From NCBI RefSeq assembly GCF_000150275.1, contig NW_002060951.1:1932297-1996296 (forward strand): DNA of 64,000 bases, given 5' to 3'. This stretch comes from Trichoplax adhaerens. Lineage: Eukaryota; Placozoa; Uniplacotomia; Trichoplacea; Trichoplacidae. This document shows, one piece after another, positions 12,976 to 26,132 of this stretch. Position 1 is the stretch's first letter. Every line of letters begins with the position of its first letter. Under the pieces are notes generated by a model that worked only from the letters and a program-made list of their open reading frames with translations, was not told the DNA's origin and made no database searches. The position numbers were made by a program, and so were the translations under genes.

Positions 12976-15900
12976 ATGAGAAAGAAGGAAGAAAGAGATA
13001 CTACAGAAACTCTTCGAATCTTTTTTTCGTCGCCGTTTAATGGCATGGAAAAAGAGAGAGAAGAGCTAACTAAATTTTATTTTCCACATATTCATGATAT
13101 GTGCAATAATCGTGGCTATCAATTTATTCCTGTGGATTTGAGATGGGGTATTACTAAGGAATCAACTTCTAAATATCAAACGATTGGAATATGTCTTAGC
13201 GAGATTGACAGAAGTGATATATTTGTTGGCATGTTTGGCCAGGTAAGAAATAAGTGTTCTTAGCTGATTCTTTCGAAGAGTTTGTTGTAGACGTACAGTA
13301 ATTATACATTGCACAGAATCGCACTTATCCAATAAATAAATTAAAAAATTATTTAGCAAATTAAAACTTATTTGAATGCAGTAGCAATGAATTGTCTGAT
13401 TCCTGCACTATTGTAATTTTTAAAATTTTCGCACTTTCCTCTGCATTTACGGATAATCATATGTCTCTCCTAATTTTATAAACTTGTAAAGCACAGAATT
13501 AGCATTACAGATCCATGAATGTGCTATTATACAATATATCATTTAATTAATCTTGCTAAACGTTGAAGATCGAATGATGTTTAATGCGGCAGATTATTAA
13601 CTTTGTTAAGCAAATACTGCACGTACATAACAATAGCACGAATATATCATATAAATACTAATATCCTCTTGTAGACTACATATCTAACATGTAACTACCC
13701 GAGTAATGGTATTAGTTATTAGGGATTGCATATACCTAAAGTATTTCACTTTATAACTTATAGAGGTATGGCTGGAATGGATTTCAAGATGATCTGTTAC
13801 AAAAAACTTTTGATTATGCACAGAAATCTTATCCCTGGTTAGAACACTATCGCGATCGCTCCGTTACTGAATTAGAATTCCTACATGGTCATTTAAATAA
13901 TATCGGTGCATTACCAGCATGTTTTTTCTTTCGAGATAAGGTTAACATGAAAGCACGATAAATCATAGCTTGCATTAAGTGTTTACTCACACGTTGGTTT
14001 CTTAGCGACTATTAAAAATTATGCTATTCCGCCATTCGTTATTTATTAGTCGTATGATGATGAGCAATTGAAAATTTGCCAAGAAAAAGGACTAACTCAG
14101 CGTATGAATGCCTTCAAGGTGGAAAGTGATAAAACATATACGATGTTGAATGATTTAAAAAGAAGAATTAAAGAAACCGAGGACAAAGTACGGATTCAGT
14201 CAATGTCAATCTGTCGATATTTTACTTCCAATTTAATTAATCGGATAAATATTGTATTAAATTCTTCAACATGTATTTATACCATTGCAATTACTGTATT
14301 TTGTTTCCTCACGCTTTAGTGTTTGGCCGTTAATATGAACTATGCATCGCCAACCGAGGCAAGTGACGAATAAAAACCATTTATGTCCATTGCGTACTGT
14401 AAATAGTTGAAAGTGCGTAGACTGTATTTCTTGATTTTATAAGATAATTCTGATAGATGATCTGAATCAAATTATAGGGTGCCAGAGAAATTTATCTAAC
14501 GTTGCATAAGTATTTGACCGAAGTCTTCTTCATCCACCGTGCCGATGAGGATGATCCAGTTAGCTCAATCTTAACATTCCATGATGCCTTTTATATAAAT
14601 AGACTGTCATTAGGAGATAAATATGTTGGAAGCCATGACTATTTGAATGTTGTGAATCGGCATGCATATGATGAGGACGTACCACTTTTAGTTACTGGTA
14701 GAGGCGGTAGTGGCAAATCTGCTCTATTGGCTAACTGGTTAAAAAATCATCAGTCGAAGCAGCGAGACAAAAAATTGGTTGTTGCATATCATTTTGTCGC
14801 GAGCACAGCTAAGAACGCCCAAGGTAACTTTACCATACTGCAGTTATAATTCGTAGATAGTGATAGATGATATGATGTTCAACCGAATCTTAATTCCTAC
14901 GTGTTTAGATGTTCTAGTCATCTTGACGAACATTGTTAATCAACTACGTAAAAGCCAGAAGTTACCATTAAAGGAACATGATAACGCCAAGGATGCTTCA
15001 AAATCCTTGAATAAAATCCTCACAATACTTTCAAAAAAAGAATATTCGGTCGTTATCCTTGTTGATGGATTAGATCGTGTGACCAGTCGCGGAAAGTCTG
15101 AGCGTGTAAGTAAAATTACGAAAATATGTATGTAGTTTAGTGTTCGCATTTATTCTTACTGATTATAATTCAGCGTAGCTACTACAGAAAACTAATTCAT
15201 TATTTCAAAGTAAAAAGCTAAATAACCTAAACTACATTTTTGATATATTTGACTATTATCCTTACTTCGTATTGGATACTTCCAAAAATTTACTTTTTAA
15301 ACGCCATCTATGCCTTTAACTATAACCCTGATATGTGGCATGTATCTTGATACATTAATATGTTACATGCATTATCCTAAAAATCTAGCAATTAAGATAA
15401 TATTACCTTTGCAGACAGCTACTAAAACATAAGTTTAACTCTTTATAATATATTGACCGATTGTTTCTTAATCTTGGCTTAGATATTATATTGGCTACCT
15501 CGGGCAACTCCATCGGGAATTCACTTCCTATTATCTTGTAAAAGCAGTCATAACGAAATCACATCTGAACTTGTTGATGCCCGTCATTATCAAGTTTTGA
15601 ATATACAACCTTTAGAGCCAAAGGATATCCAAATTTTAACCGAAGTATAACAGCATCTTATCATATGCTGATCAAAATTTGTTCTATTCATAAAGAACCC
15701 CAAATAACTTACAAACTTTAACATTCGAATAGGGCATGCTAAAGCTAAGAGGAAAGGCTTTATCACCGAATCAGGTATTTAATTTAATCTGTAAGCCAAC
15801 ATGTTTGTAAATTGATAAATAAATACCGTATTCATTGATATCTTCGAAAGTATCGAAATATTATTACTTTTTGATCAAAACCTTTAAGATGTCGCATAAA

Positions 15901-18900
15901 AAATGTCATGTTACAATAATTAAGCTGGATTATTAACTCTTAAACTTATTACGCACATAATGAATCGAACCAGATGGACGTCGTCTTGAGTCAACAAGAA
16001 TGTAAGAATCCATTATATCTAAAAGTTGTACTTGAGGTAGGACATCTTAATTAAAATCCTTCGTAATAGGTACACGCTGCACTTTATTGAAATTTACTCC
16101 TGCTTTCTTTGTTATCCTTAATAATCGATTAGGAATTATCCGTCCACGGAAAATTTGAAACAATTGACGACCGTATAAAGGAATTATTGAGTTGTAATGA
16201 GTAAGATGTAGAATAGAATGCATTAATTAATAATATTAAATTTATATGCATGCAATAAACTTATTACTTTACAAACTGCTTACTGGAGCTAAAAGCATTT
16301 ATATCTAAAGCAGACTAAAAATACCAGGACCGATAAATCATTACAAGAGAAATAAATAATCAAATTTTAATAGATTTAAGCATTATACCATTTACTGGAG
16401 CATCATCTTAACCATACATTACCTATTCATGTTTTTTACAATATATTTGATTTGCTGTGAGTGACATCAATGGTATTACTTCCAAATCCTTTTTGACTGG
16501 ATCTTCTCATTTCAGTCCTATCCAACTCTTAGTTAATACAAAGCAGGGCTATTTTACATAAATAGAAATAAGATTTGTTGATGGTCTAGCATTGCGACAA
16601 AATAGGGAAATTAATGACAAATATGACTCCCTAACTAACTTTATTTAATCTTTTCTTTTTACTGATATAGCACAAAAGAGTTGTTTATCAAGTTTTTGGA
16701 ACGTTTAGAGATGGATTATAACACAGACAGCTCTACTAATGTTATTAAAGATGTACGTATGATGCATTTAGTAATCTGAGATGAACTTACTTAGTTGATA
16801 GGTAGTATATGATCATCTTTATGGAACAATGTTGACATCTGAAAAGAGGAATACGTCTTGATGGATATGACGTATTTAATTACTCAAGACTACGTGCAAT
16901 TAATAACAGCTATTGGGTCTATCGTACCCTAGATTTATGATATATCTGTAACTAAACAGAAATTATTTATACTGATGTTGCTCACTTGATGCGGACAATA
17001 AATTACCGCAGTAGTCACCAGGAATCAATAGGTATATTTAGAAATAAATAACGATTCCAGTTAAAAATGGTGCTGTTAACGTCAAATATCGAAAGCATAC
17101 AAAACATATTTACTATTTATGAATTATGAGAAGGTTTTCTTATTATTATCTTACTCTGATATCACCGAGAGTAAAGATGGATTACTTTAATTTTTACTTT
17201 ATGTGCCGTTCCGTAATTCACTCTAAATAAGTATACTGACTTTAGTATATGTATACGCAAATGATCTATATTTATATCTAAATAGAACGCAAAGCTTATT
17301 AAGAGACCGTACGTATAGATATAAATCAATTATATCATTTGCAGGCTGAAATATTTGTAAAGCATATACTTTTAGTATCGGTAAATTACAACATTTCAGT
17401 AATTGAATTTCACGACGAAGTGAATCATAAATGCAATAAATTGATCATTAGCTAAACTCCATCATCTTTTAATCCTTAGATGTCGTTATGTGGCAACTTA
17501 AACTGCTAGATAGTAATTATTATTTCATTCTATTGTAGCTCGATTAATGTAGGAATCAGCTATAGTATTAAATCTTGCTCTCTAATATTTATTAACTCTG
17601 TGTGTATATTTAAGATTATGTGCTACCTAAGTATTTCAAAAGAGGGTCTCACAGAAAAAGAAATCATAGACTTAACTGGACTGGAATCTACACAGTTAAC
17701 TATGATTTATTATGCCACAAATAAATATTTATCTCATCGTTCTGTCCTATTAAAGTAAGTAGGAACAGATTAAAATTTTGTCGAAATGATAGGAGCTAGC
17801 TCTTCGATTTATTTGCATTAATCCCGTCTAAAAAAATTAGTAATTTCATATTCTGATAACATTTGTAGATATATACGTACGAAATACAGTATACTAAGAT
17901 AATGATTTTGTTCATGTTTGAAACATTTCTTATTTAATTATATAATTATAGACCGACTAATATAAGTAGTTACGAAAAAAATATATCAAATGTTTCCGAT
18001 ACTAATGATTAAAAATAATTCCCTGATATGAACTCTTTTATGCTAGAGCAATGTACGCGTATAAGCCTAACCTTTATAATACGATTTTATTGTAAAAGAA
18101 TACCCTTTTAACTGCTAATACTAGAACCTTCGTTTTGCTATTCATTTGAAATATAATATTCTACTTGTATTTGAACTACTTATCATTTTCTTTTTTCAAT
18201 ATCTTTAAAACCATATAACTATATCTCGAATCTAGATTCATATATGACGAACTGAATGAGGCTATTCGTAGTATTTATTTACATGATCAATCCAAGGAAG
18301 ATTATTATTATGAATCGCTTATAAATTACTTTAGTAGTAAATTGATGGTACGAAAATTTTATAGTAAATCTTTTTACCTGCCTTATATAGCATACGTACT
18401 AAAAGCCAATTCTTAAATTATTTCAAATCAGTCTATCTCTTCTTCGCAACTGGATATCACAATTTTATCACGAGTTGCCACGGAATTGCCTCATTTGCTA
18501 ATAAAATCTGGTCGCTTTAATGAACTCGCAAATTGTATATGTAATATCCATGTATTCCAATGGATGGCTAAGTAAGTATATCATGTTACTATACCTGTTG
18601 CTAAAAATTTTCACAAATATTTCTGCAGTATTTACTGAATATATTTTCTAACCCAAGTAATTCTAGTAAGATGCTGTAGTGCTAATTCAATATTGAAAAT
18701 ACGATGGTGATATCTTGCTGTAATCTTTGTTTTAATATCATTTCTTAGGAATGGTGTAATAGATTTAGCTGAATATTGGATTCAGACGAAACTTGAACCG
18801 GAAGAGATAAACAGCATGTTAGAAACCTCAATCAAAAATGAATTAGCAAGCGTATACGCTGACCGCTATGACGAATTTCACGCGCCTAATCAAGCTATTA

Positions 18901-21900
18901 ACGAGGTAAAAAAGTGTTACTACGATAATTCCTTTTAGTTACATTTATGGATCGTGCATTCACGAAAACTCGTATTTTCTCCATTTATAAAAATCGGATT
19001 ACTTCACTTTAATGTTTATTAACTAACTTATTCTTTTGAATATATGATTAAATAGATCGAAAAGGTCCTTGAAACTGTTACAGCATTTCTCAACAGGCTA
19101 GCTCAATATGAGTCAGAGGAATACTTCTTGAAATGGCGCCTTCGTCTCGTTGTAAGCACATTTAATGATAATGGTAATATTGATAGCCATAGTATTAAGT
19201 AACTTATTAGAATTAATTTAATATCCTATTTTATAGCCATATGATGGCTATAGTAAATTATATCCCGTACTTTTCGACGCTAACTTACCAATGTATTCAC
19301 CAAAATTGATTTCAACATAATATCAATCTTATATGCGCGAATACTATTAGAATTTATTATACTGCCTCAGTAATTTCGCTTGCTGCTGACTTTCCCAGAA
19401 ACTGGCATCTCTTTACAGTTATTCTTATTCTTAGAGTACCTGGGTACTTAGAAACATTAATATGAATTAAACGTCAGTATTTTATCCTTAGTACGGCATA
19501 ATATTCCTATATCCCATATATTTAAGAAGCTAGTGAAGTTCTGATACATAAATGGAATAGAAAATTTTCGTAACATCGATGTTTGCTTTATTGTATTTCG
19601 GTTGCATTAATTTTTTTTGGTAATTGAACTGCTAGAAATCACGATTTAGCGAAGATGAGTCAGATAGCCAGTCTGAATGGCTAGCAGACATACTAAGAAA
19701 CTTGGCCATACTGTATGTTGACACTAATAGATTTATTGAAGCTGAACCTTTGCACTTGCAAGCCTTAAATATCTATGAAAGGTAAGCGATAGAATCATCG
19801 TAAGATATTTGAAGAAAATTTAAGCTTAAGGTTAAAAGACTTCACCAAATTAGCTATACTGAAACTTATTACTCTGATATAATTATAATAAAGTAATTCT
19901 TTAGTATTTAGTAACCACAGCATGCTCGCAGTAACGATTTTAATGAATCTGCTTTGGGAGTAAATAATATCACTTTACGACGGATTACGTTCAACAATAA
20001 TAGTAGTGATTAAGCAAAGAGTATGCATTTATTTTGCTTAACTATGCTACATTATATTTGATAATAGAAATACAAATTATATTGGGATGGATTATAGTAG
20101 GACATAGATGTAAAGCTTGATTTGAAAGCAATCAAATCAACACGAAAATTTCTTTTCTAATTTAATCTACGCGTATTCTGATATTTTGATGTTTTACAGT
20201 ATTGGATCGAAACTTCAAATTGCACGATCTCTTAATGGATTAGGTTTACTCTATTTTAGTAAAATGCACTATGATAAGGTAAGATTACGACCAGAAAATA
20301 TTTTATTAATTTGAACTATTCCTATATTTTATTGCAATATATTCGTAAAATTTACACATATTGAGTTAAATCAAAATTAATTGTTGAACTTTATTTATAT
20401 AATTGTAGGCGTCAGAATATATGTTGAAAGCTATTGAAATGCATAAAGAACAGGAAGACAGCTATGAATATGCAGATTCTATTAATAATTTAGCCTGCAT
20501 TTACATGCAAACTGACAAGTATACTGAGGCTGAAACATTATTTTGCCAATCTTTAAAAGTAAGAAATTTTCATTCCCTAACGGCTAACAATAGCACTGTG
20601 CGCGTATTGCATCACTCATTTGCTAATTTCAAGAAAATAGTGTAATCTAATATAATTTCGACAAAGTGCTATGGATTTATAGTTATACTAGTATACTCAA
20701 ATGTCGTTATAGAATTTATAAGCAAAGCGTATTTCAAACTAAAATAGAAACGACGGCAGTAGTCCTTTACTACATTATGGACTAATTTCTAAACTTAAAT
20801 CTTTAGATTTATGAAGAGTATTACTATGGAATACGAAATTTATCTATGTGTGGTAGTTACAACAACTTGGCTCGCTGTTATCGAAATCTTGGAATGTTAG
20901 ATAAAGCAGAATTTTACTATAAAAAGTACTCATATATTTGATCTTCTATTCTACTTGGTTACTAAATGTTTAAACAATTGAATACGTCCACAAGAACATA
21001 TTGCTTACAAAACATATATTCATTTCCAGTGCTATAAAATTTTTAAATGCTTATATAAAAATCTAGAAACGAAATCATTTCAGAGTTAAAATCGTCCCTC
21101 TTGAATCTAAACTGTTATATTATTTAATTATTGCAGAGCCTTAGATACAAGGTTGGATCTCATTAAATCCAATCATCCAGATATTGCTGAATCTTATATT
21201 AACATGGGCACCTTTGAATTAATCAATAAGCGGAATTATAAAACTGCAGAAGAATTTTTCACGAAAGCACTTGCTATCTATGAGGTGAGTCAAATATGAC
21301 CGTCATATGTCAGCAAGAATGCAGCTAAACTACATGGATTTATTATTGCTATATCTACTGCTCTTTTTTGATATATCTACTGTATAGAATCAGTATTTAT
21401 TCTTTCAAATATTTCTATTTTCGTGTTGCTCTGTAATATTGTTTTTATCCTTATTGTTCTCATGATAAAAATATGTACTTACTGCAAGAACATCTTAACA
21501 ACATATGATTTATAATTTATTGTAATGATTTTAGCTAATTACAGTAGTTATGCATATGTTAGGGTTAAGAACCCGTGCACTACATTTGTATAAAGTGATA
21601 TTAAAATTAACAATTTGTAGCCAATTAGGAAAAGGATAACGTCAATTACTACAAGTATTACGAATTTTCAGTGTCATGTTTGATTTTTTACTTAATATGC
21701 GACAATAAAGTTTGGCTTCTGATTACTAGCATAAATGTAATGTTACTTTAAATTCCACTTTAGCTGAGATAAAGCAATGAGGACATTTTACCGATTCCAA
21801 TCGATGGAACGCGTAGTTACTTCCGTACCAAGAAATGAAAGTTGATTTTTAGCAAACATCGCCATTATTCTAACTCATGTATAACAATTTTGAAAAATTG

Positions 21901-24795
21901 AGCCTATTCATCATTATATCGTTACTTGCATTCCGGGCTAGATAGCATTAATTAAGAAATGTATTATAAAGAAACAATGAGCGAAGGCAGCCAATGTTTT
22001 AAACGTGAATTTTGCGGATTTATGTTATTACTCCACTACATACTACAGCATTACATTTGCCTGCGAGTAGTAAATAAAGTCCTGATATAGAACATCGTAA
22101 TTGTGTTATTAATCGATAGATCGTTGATTATTTTTCAGACTGTTTACAGTGGCAATCATATTCAGATTGCCGTGACATGTGAAAATTTAGCCCTGACGCA
22201 TATGTATCAAAGCAACTTAGGCGAAGGTGTTCCGCATTTTGAGCGAGCAAGTAAATTCGATTATTAATCAGACTTAATGGAATATTTATGATTATTATAT
22301 TGTTATTGAATTGTTGAACACTGACTTTTAATAACTTTAAAATTATCACAGGTAAGATATTGTTCGCCTTGGACCAAATGCATGCCAGTTTAGCGCCACT
22401 AAATGCAGGCTATATTGAATATTACCTCGATAATCAGCTTTTCGATGACATTAAAGCATTAATCAAAAGGATTACTCATCGGTCATTATGTCCAGATAGA
22501 AATTTTGCTGTCTTAGACTGGATTAATGGTGGAATGCTAGCTAATCAAAGGCCGCCCTTAAGCTTAACGTAAGTTTTTTAGTTTCTTTTTTAAAACCTAC
22601 AAATAGCGATCGTCCAATTAGCAAGATAGTAGTAAAACAATAAGGAAACTTTTCTTTCATTATGCTGACTAAAATATTATAATCTATCGTTTGCTCGCTT
22701 TAAGATTAACTACTCTTGATTAACAATAGGACGCTGGACATCACATTTCATTTATGCGGCGAAAAAAGTTCCAAAACAGTCGCTCAGTATATAGATATGC
22801 TATTAAAAATTTATAATAGTCACACTAAAGCCGAAATACGCAAATATTGCTTGCAATCATTGGATTATTTTGAGGTAAGCGTAATCGATATTTATTATAG
22901 ATTTTAGTCTATTCTTCTGCGTACAATATAGTTATTCAGGCACTTATTAGGTAATCTTCATAGACACTTTCAATATATTATTATTTACCTAGAAAAACTT
23001 TAGTGTACAAGAAATCAATGTAGCAAAGGTTTATGAGATACTAGCGGCATTATATTCCTCTAGTAAAGAAGAAAATGACACCTTGCAATTTCTCGATTAT
23101 ATCGGTAAAGCAGGTACGGCAACATAACTCCTAGTTCTTGAATTTGCTGCTTAGATTACATAGCTTGTATAACAGTATGAGCAAACTTTAGTACAATGTC
23201 TAATTAGTAGTAGTTCATCTCTAAGCAATAAGCTCGTTTAATAATTTCTAAGTAATATCTACTATAGATTGTACTAGTAATTAATATTTATAAATTCCTT
23301 ACCCCTATCTAATGACCAGCTCGAATAAAAAAACTTTAGCATTATCAAGGATACTATAACAATTATTTTAAGTAAATGCAATACCGTAGCTGTTAGATAA
23401 TGCTACTAGCTATGTTTTATCACTCATGATAACACTAGACATCAATATCACTTGATAATGGTATTAGATTTTTCACCTACCTAATTCTTTTTCATAATTG
23501 CAGTCAGTATCTTCGAAGCCGCAAATAACTGGTCACAAGCTAATGCCTCTCTATACGCTTTTACAGTTGATTATTATCTAAATAACAATTTACTTGACCA
23601 AGCACGTTGTTTACTGAGTAAGATCACAGGGACTGAATGCAGTTCAGGAAGGGACTATGCTGCCCTAGATTGGTTAGATAGCCAATTACCTAAAGATGAG
23701 CGCACTTTGAGACCAAAACATCAATCCATTGATGCTGGCTTGCAAAAGTACATATGCAATGTTTTCATTGACAGTAAAAGTAAAGCTAGCTACTAAAATT
23801 GATATTAGAAAACTTTGTTATATACAATACGCAGGAGATAACAGCGATTACATCATTGTTAGCTAATTATGTTAAAATTACTTACTATCTATAAATACTC
23901 ATGCTCCAGATTGTTATTTTAGTTATCTCAGTATGCAAACCTACTCTGGTTATTTTCTTTAACGTTGCGCTATTGTTCGTAGTAATTACTGCCTAATCAG
24001 GACAAAATTTTATAACCACTCTAGACACCCAGATAACCTAATGCTCATTTCTCGCAAAATTGCCGATTTTGTTCCTGATATGGAAAAAATTATTTCTATG
24101 CTGGACGATGCTGGTGACATTCCTAGTTCGCATTTTACCTCTGTTTACGATGTTATATGTCGTGATTCGCCAAGTTGCCGACAAGCGGCAATTAGAGTTT
24201 TACAAGCTGGGTTAAGAAAACATCCAGATAGCCCGGTAAATTTCATCAAATCTACTTTTACTTACAATTATATTGATTGCATCTTAATGTTCATATTATA
24301 GAAAATCTTATGATGTTGTCAATAATTAATCTGAAAATTACAAATTTTTAGTGTCTTGTTAGGATTCACAATATGTTACATACTTCCTGTTATTACAATG
24401 ATTTCTGTAGGATATTCTATCCATATTAGCACCAACGCTGGCATCATACAAGCGATACGATGATGCAGCAAAGTACTACCAGAAGCTTGTAACAGTACTT
24501 TCAAACAACCCAAGCTTAGAGTATAGTTACGCCAAAGTTATGCTACTTCAAGAGAAACCCGATCTGGGCAAAATTCAGTTAGAAAAGGCCCTTCAGGCAG
24601 CTCAATCGAATAATGATGAAGCAATTGCCGCTCAAGTAGGTTACTATGCAAAGTATTGGTCAACGATATTGTACAAAAACAGATTTTATTCCACACTATA
24701 ATACCTTTAATATATATTTATTTGTATCAATATCTCGCGATCCTCAGATACAAGATACTATCAATGACCTGGTGACCTGGATGAATAAGAAGTGA
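12976..24795 (+). CDS. Nephrocystin-3-like NACHT/TPR scaffold protein (29 exons)
   Basis: Exons: 12976-13242, 13764-13940, 14050-14187, 14320-14358, 14478-14823, 14909-15105, 15483-15644, 15733-15774, 15974-16036, 16133-16200, 16671-16752, 17615-17754, 18236-18347, 18432-18571, 18749-18905, 19056-19151, 19636-19781, 20200-20278, 20409-20558, 20807-20925, 21137-21284, 22139-22250, 22352-22568, 22730-22874, 22993-23113, 23504-23747, 24001-24235, 24411-24635, 24748-24795. All junctions keep one frame and give about 1404 residues. The N-terminus has the FSSPFNGMEKEREEL, PVDLRWGIT and EIDRSDIFVG motifs typical of the nephrocystin-3 DUF4062-like region. A P-loop NTPase follows, with Walker A GRGGSGKS at about 281-288 and a Walker B-like LVDGLD at about 373-378. 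Roughly six TPRs run from about 743 to 1050, for example RNLAILYVDTNRFIEAE and NNLARCYRNLGMLDKAE. Vertebrate nephrocystin-3 is a ciliary inversin-compartment protein of similar length; a ciliary role here is inference. The start ATG has an in-frame TAG 12 bases upstream, but an upstream coding exon cannot be excluded. Intron 4 seems to use a GC donor. If the last donor at 24636 is skipped, translation ends about 23 codons later instead of using the final exon. Confidence 0.88.
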
Positions 24796-26132
24796 TAACT
24801 TCTGGCTTATATTCAAAGTTTAAATTGCCTAATGGATGCAATGTCAATGGTATTAGTATTTCAAACCTACGTGTAAACTACAAATGCAGTTATTCCTTGT
24901 AAATTTTAAAATCATATTCGTACAATTAGGGGATAGGACTCTGTAAACTCAGATGCAATAGATTTAAACAAATCTGCGTGTAAGCTAAATTCATATTAAT
25001 ACAACAGACAATTTAACTGAAGTAACATTTTATGAACGGATAATGATGTACCGTAATAAATATCTTAAGTAATTGCTGCCAGCTAGAACGTCATATGCGC
25101 GTAGATACAAATCATTCATTCGACCACAGAATAGTTTAATAAATTGAAATCTTTAATGAGGCAAAATAAATTGGTTTTTATATTAATTATCGGTCAAATA
25201 CGGTTTATAGTTATAATTACAAATTAACTTCGGAACACCTCCAATTAAACGCTAAGATACTTTTAAGGGTAATCATCATAACTAGTTATTAAAGATAAAT
25301 CTGAAAGATAGAAGGTTTCTAAATTATTACTTTTCTAGATTATATTTAATAAGAATATACTTAGATGCATAGGATTACAATTTCCCCAGCTCGTTATATA
25401 ATACTGTAACGAAAAAATTTTGGCAAACATGTAAATTTTAAATTTGGTCAAGTGCGACCAATTTGATATCGATACGTATTTTAAGAATTCGTCAATGAAT
25501 ATTACCATGCATATTCAAAAAATTAAAAAAGGTTAAATGTTTGCGTAATACTGTATACACAAGCTCAAATAATTCGAATAATAACAGATTGCAAGAATTA
25601 CGTGCTTGCATTATTCTAAAATCGAGTAGCTAGGGTAAAGAGGAGATACTTTACATACTATATATTAGTAGGCATTCTTATTTTATACTAAAGAAATACT
25701 ATCCACATATAGCAGAGTTAATGGTTGGATTTTGCGTCGGTATTTACTAATCAAACAGAAGTATAGTCGTGTACTTAAAGTAACTTCATTAGCAACATTA
25801 CTGAACGAACACAGTAGCAGAATATTCAAATATTTCCGCTTACATTAGTCGCAATAATATAGAGACGTTGCTATAAACACAAACATTAATATAGAGACAT
25901 TTCTATCATGCAATAGATAAAACGATATAAATATAATATAAATACATGTACACAATAAAAATTTACAGTGTACCAATAACAGTTGAGTGACAATAAGGTA
26001 CATTTGCTAGTCCTCCTTCATGCTTTTTTTCCTAGGTAATGGTGCTAGATCTTATATAACAGGGTACTCAATTTATATCTCCGTTATTAATGGAACCATG
26101 TATATCGATTAGGTATTACTAATTCTATGAAA
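24796..26132. other. Convergent intergenic region, no gene recognised
   Basis: This is the 3'-to-3' gap between the nephrocystin-3-like gene (+) and the PP4 catalytic subunit gene (-). It should hold both 3' untranslated regions. I see no open frame of note, no RNA gene and no repeat beyond general AT-richness. Confidence 0.5.
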
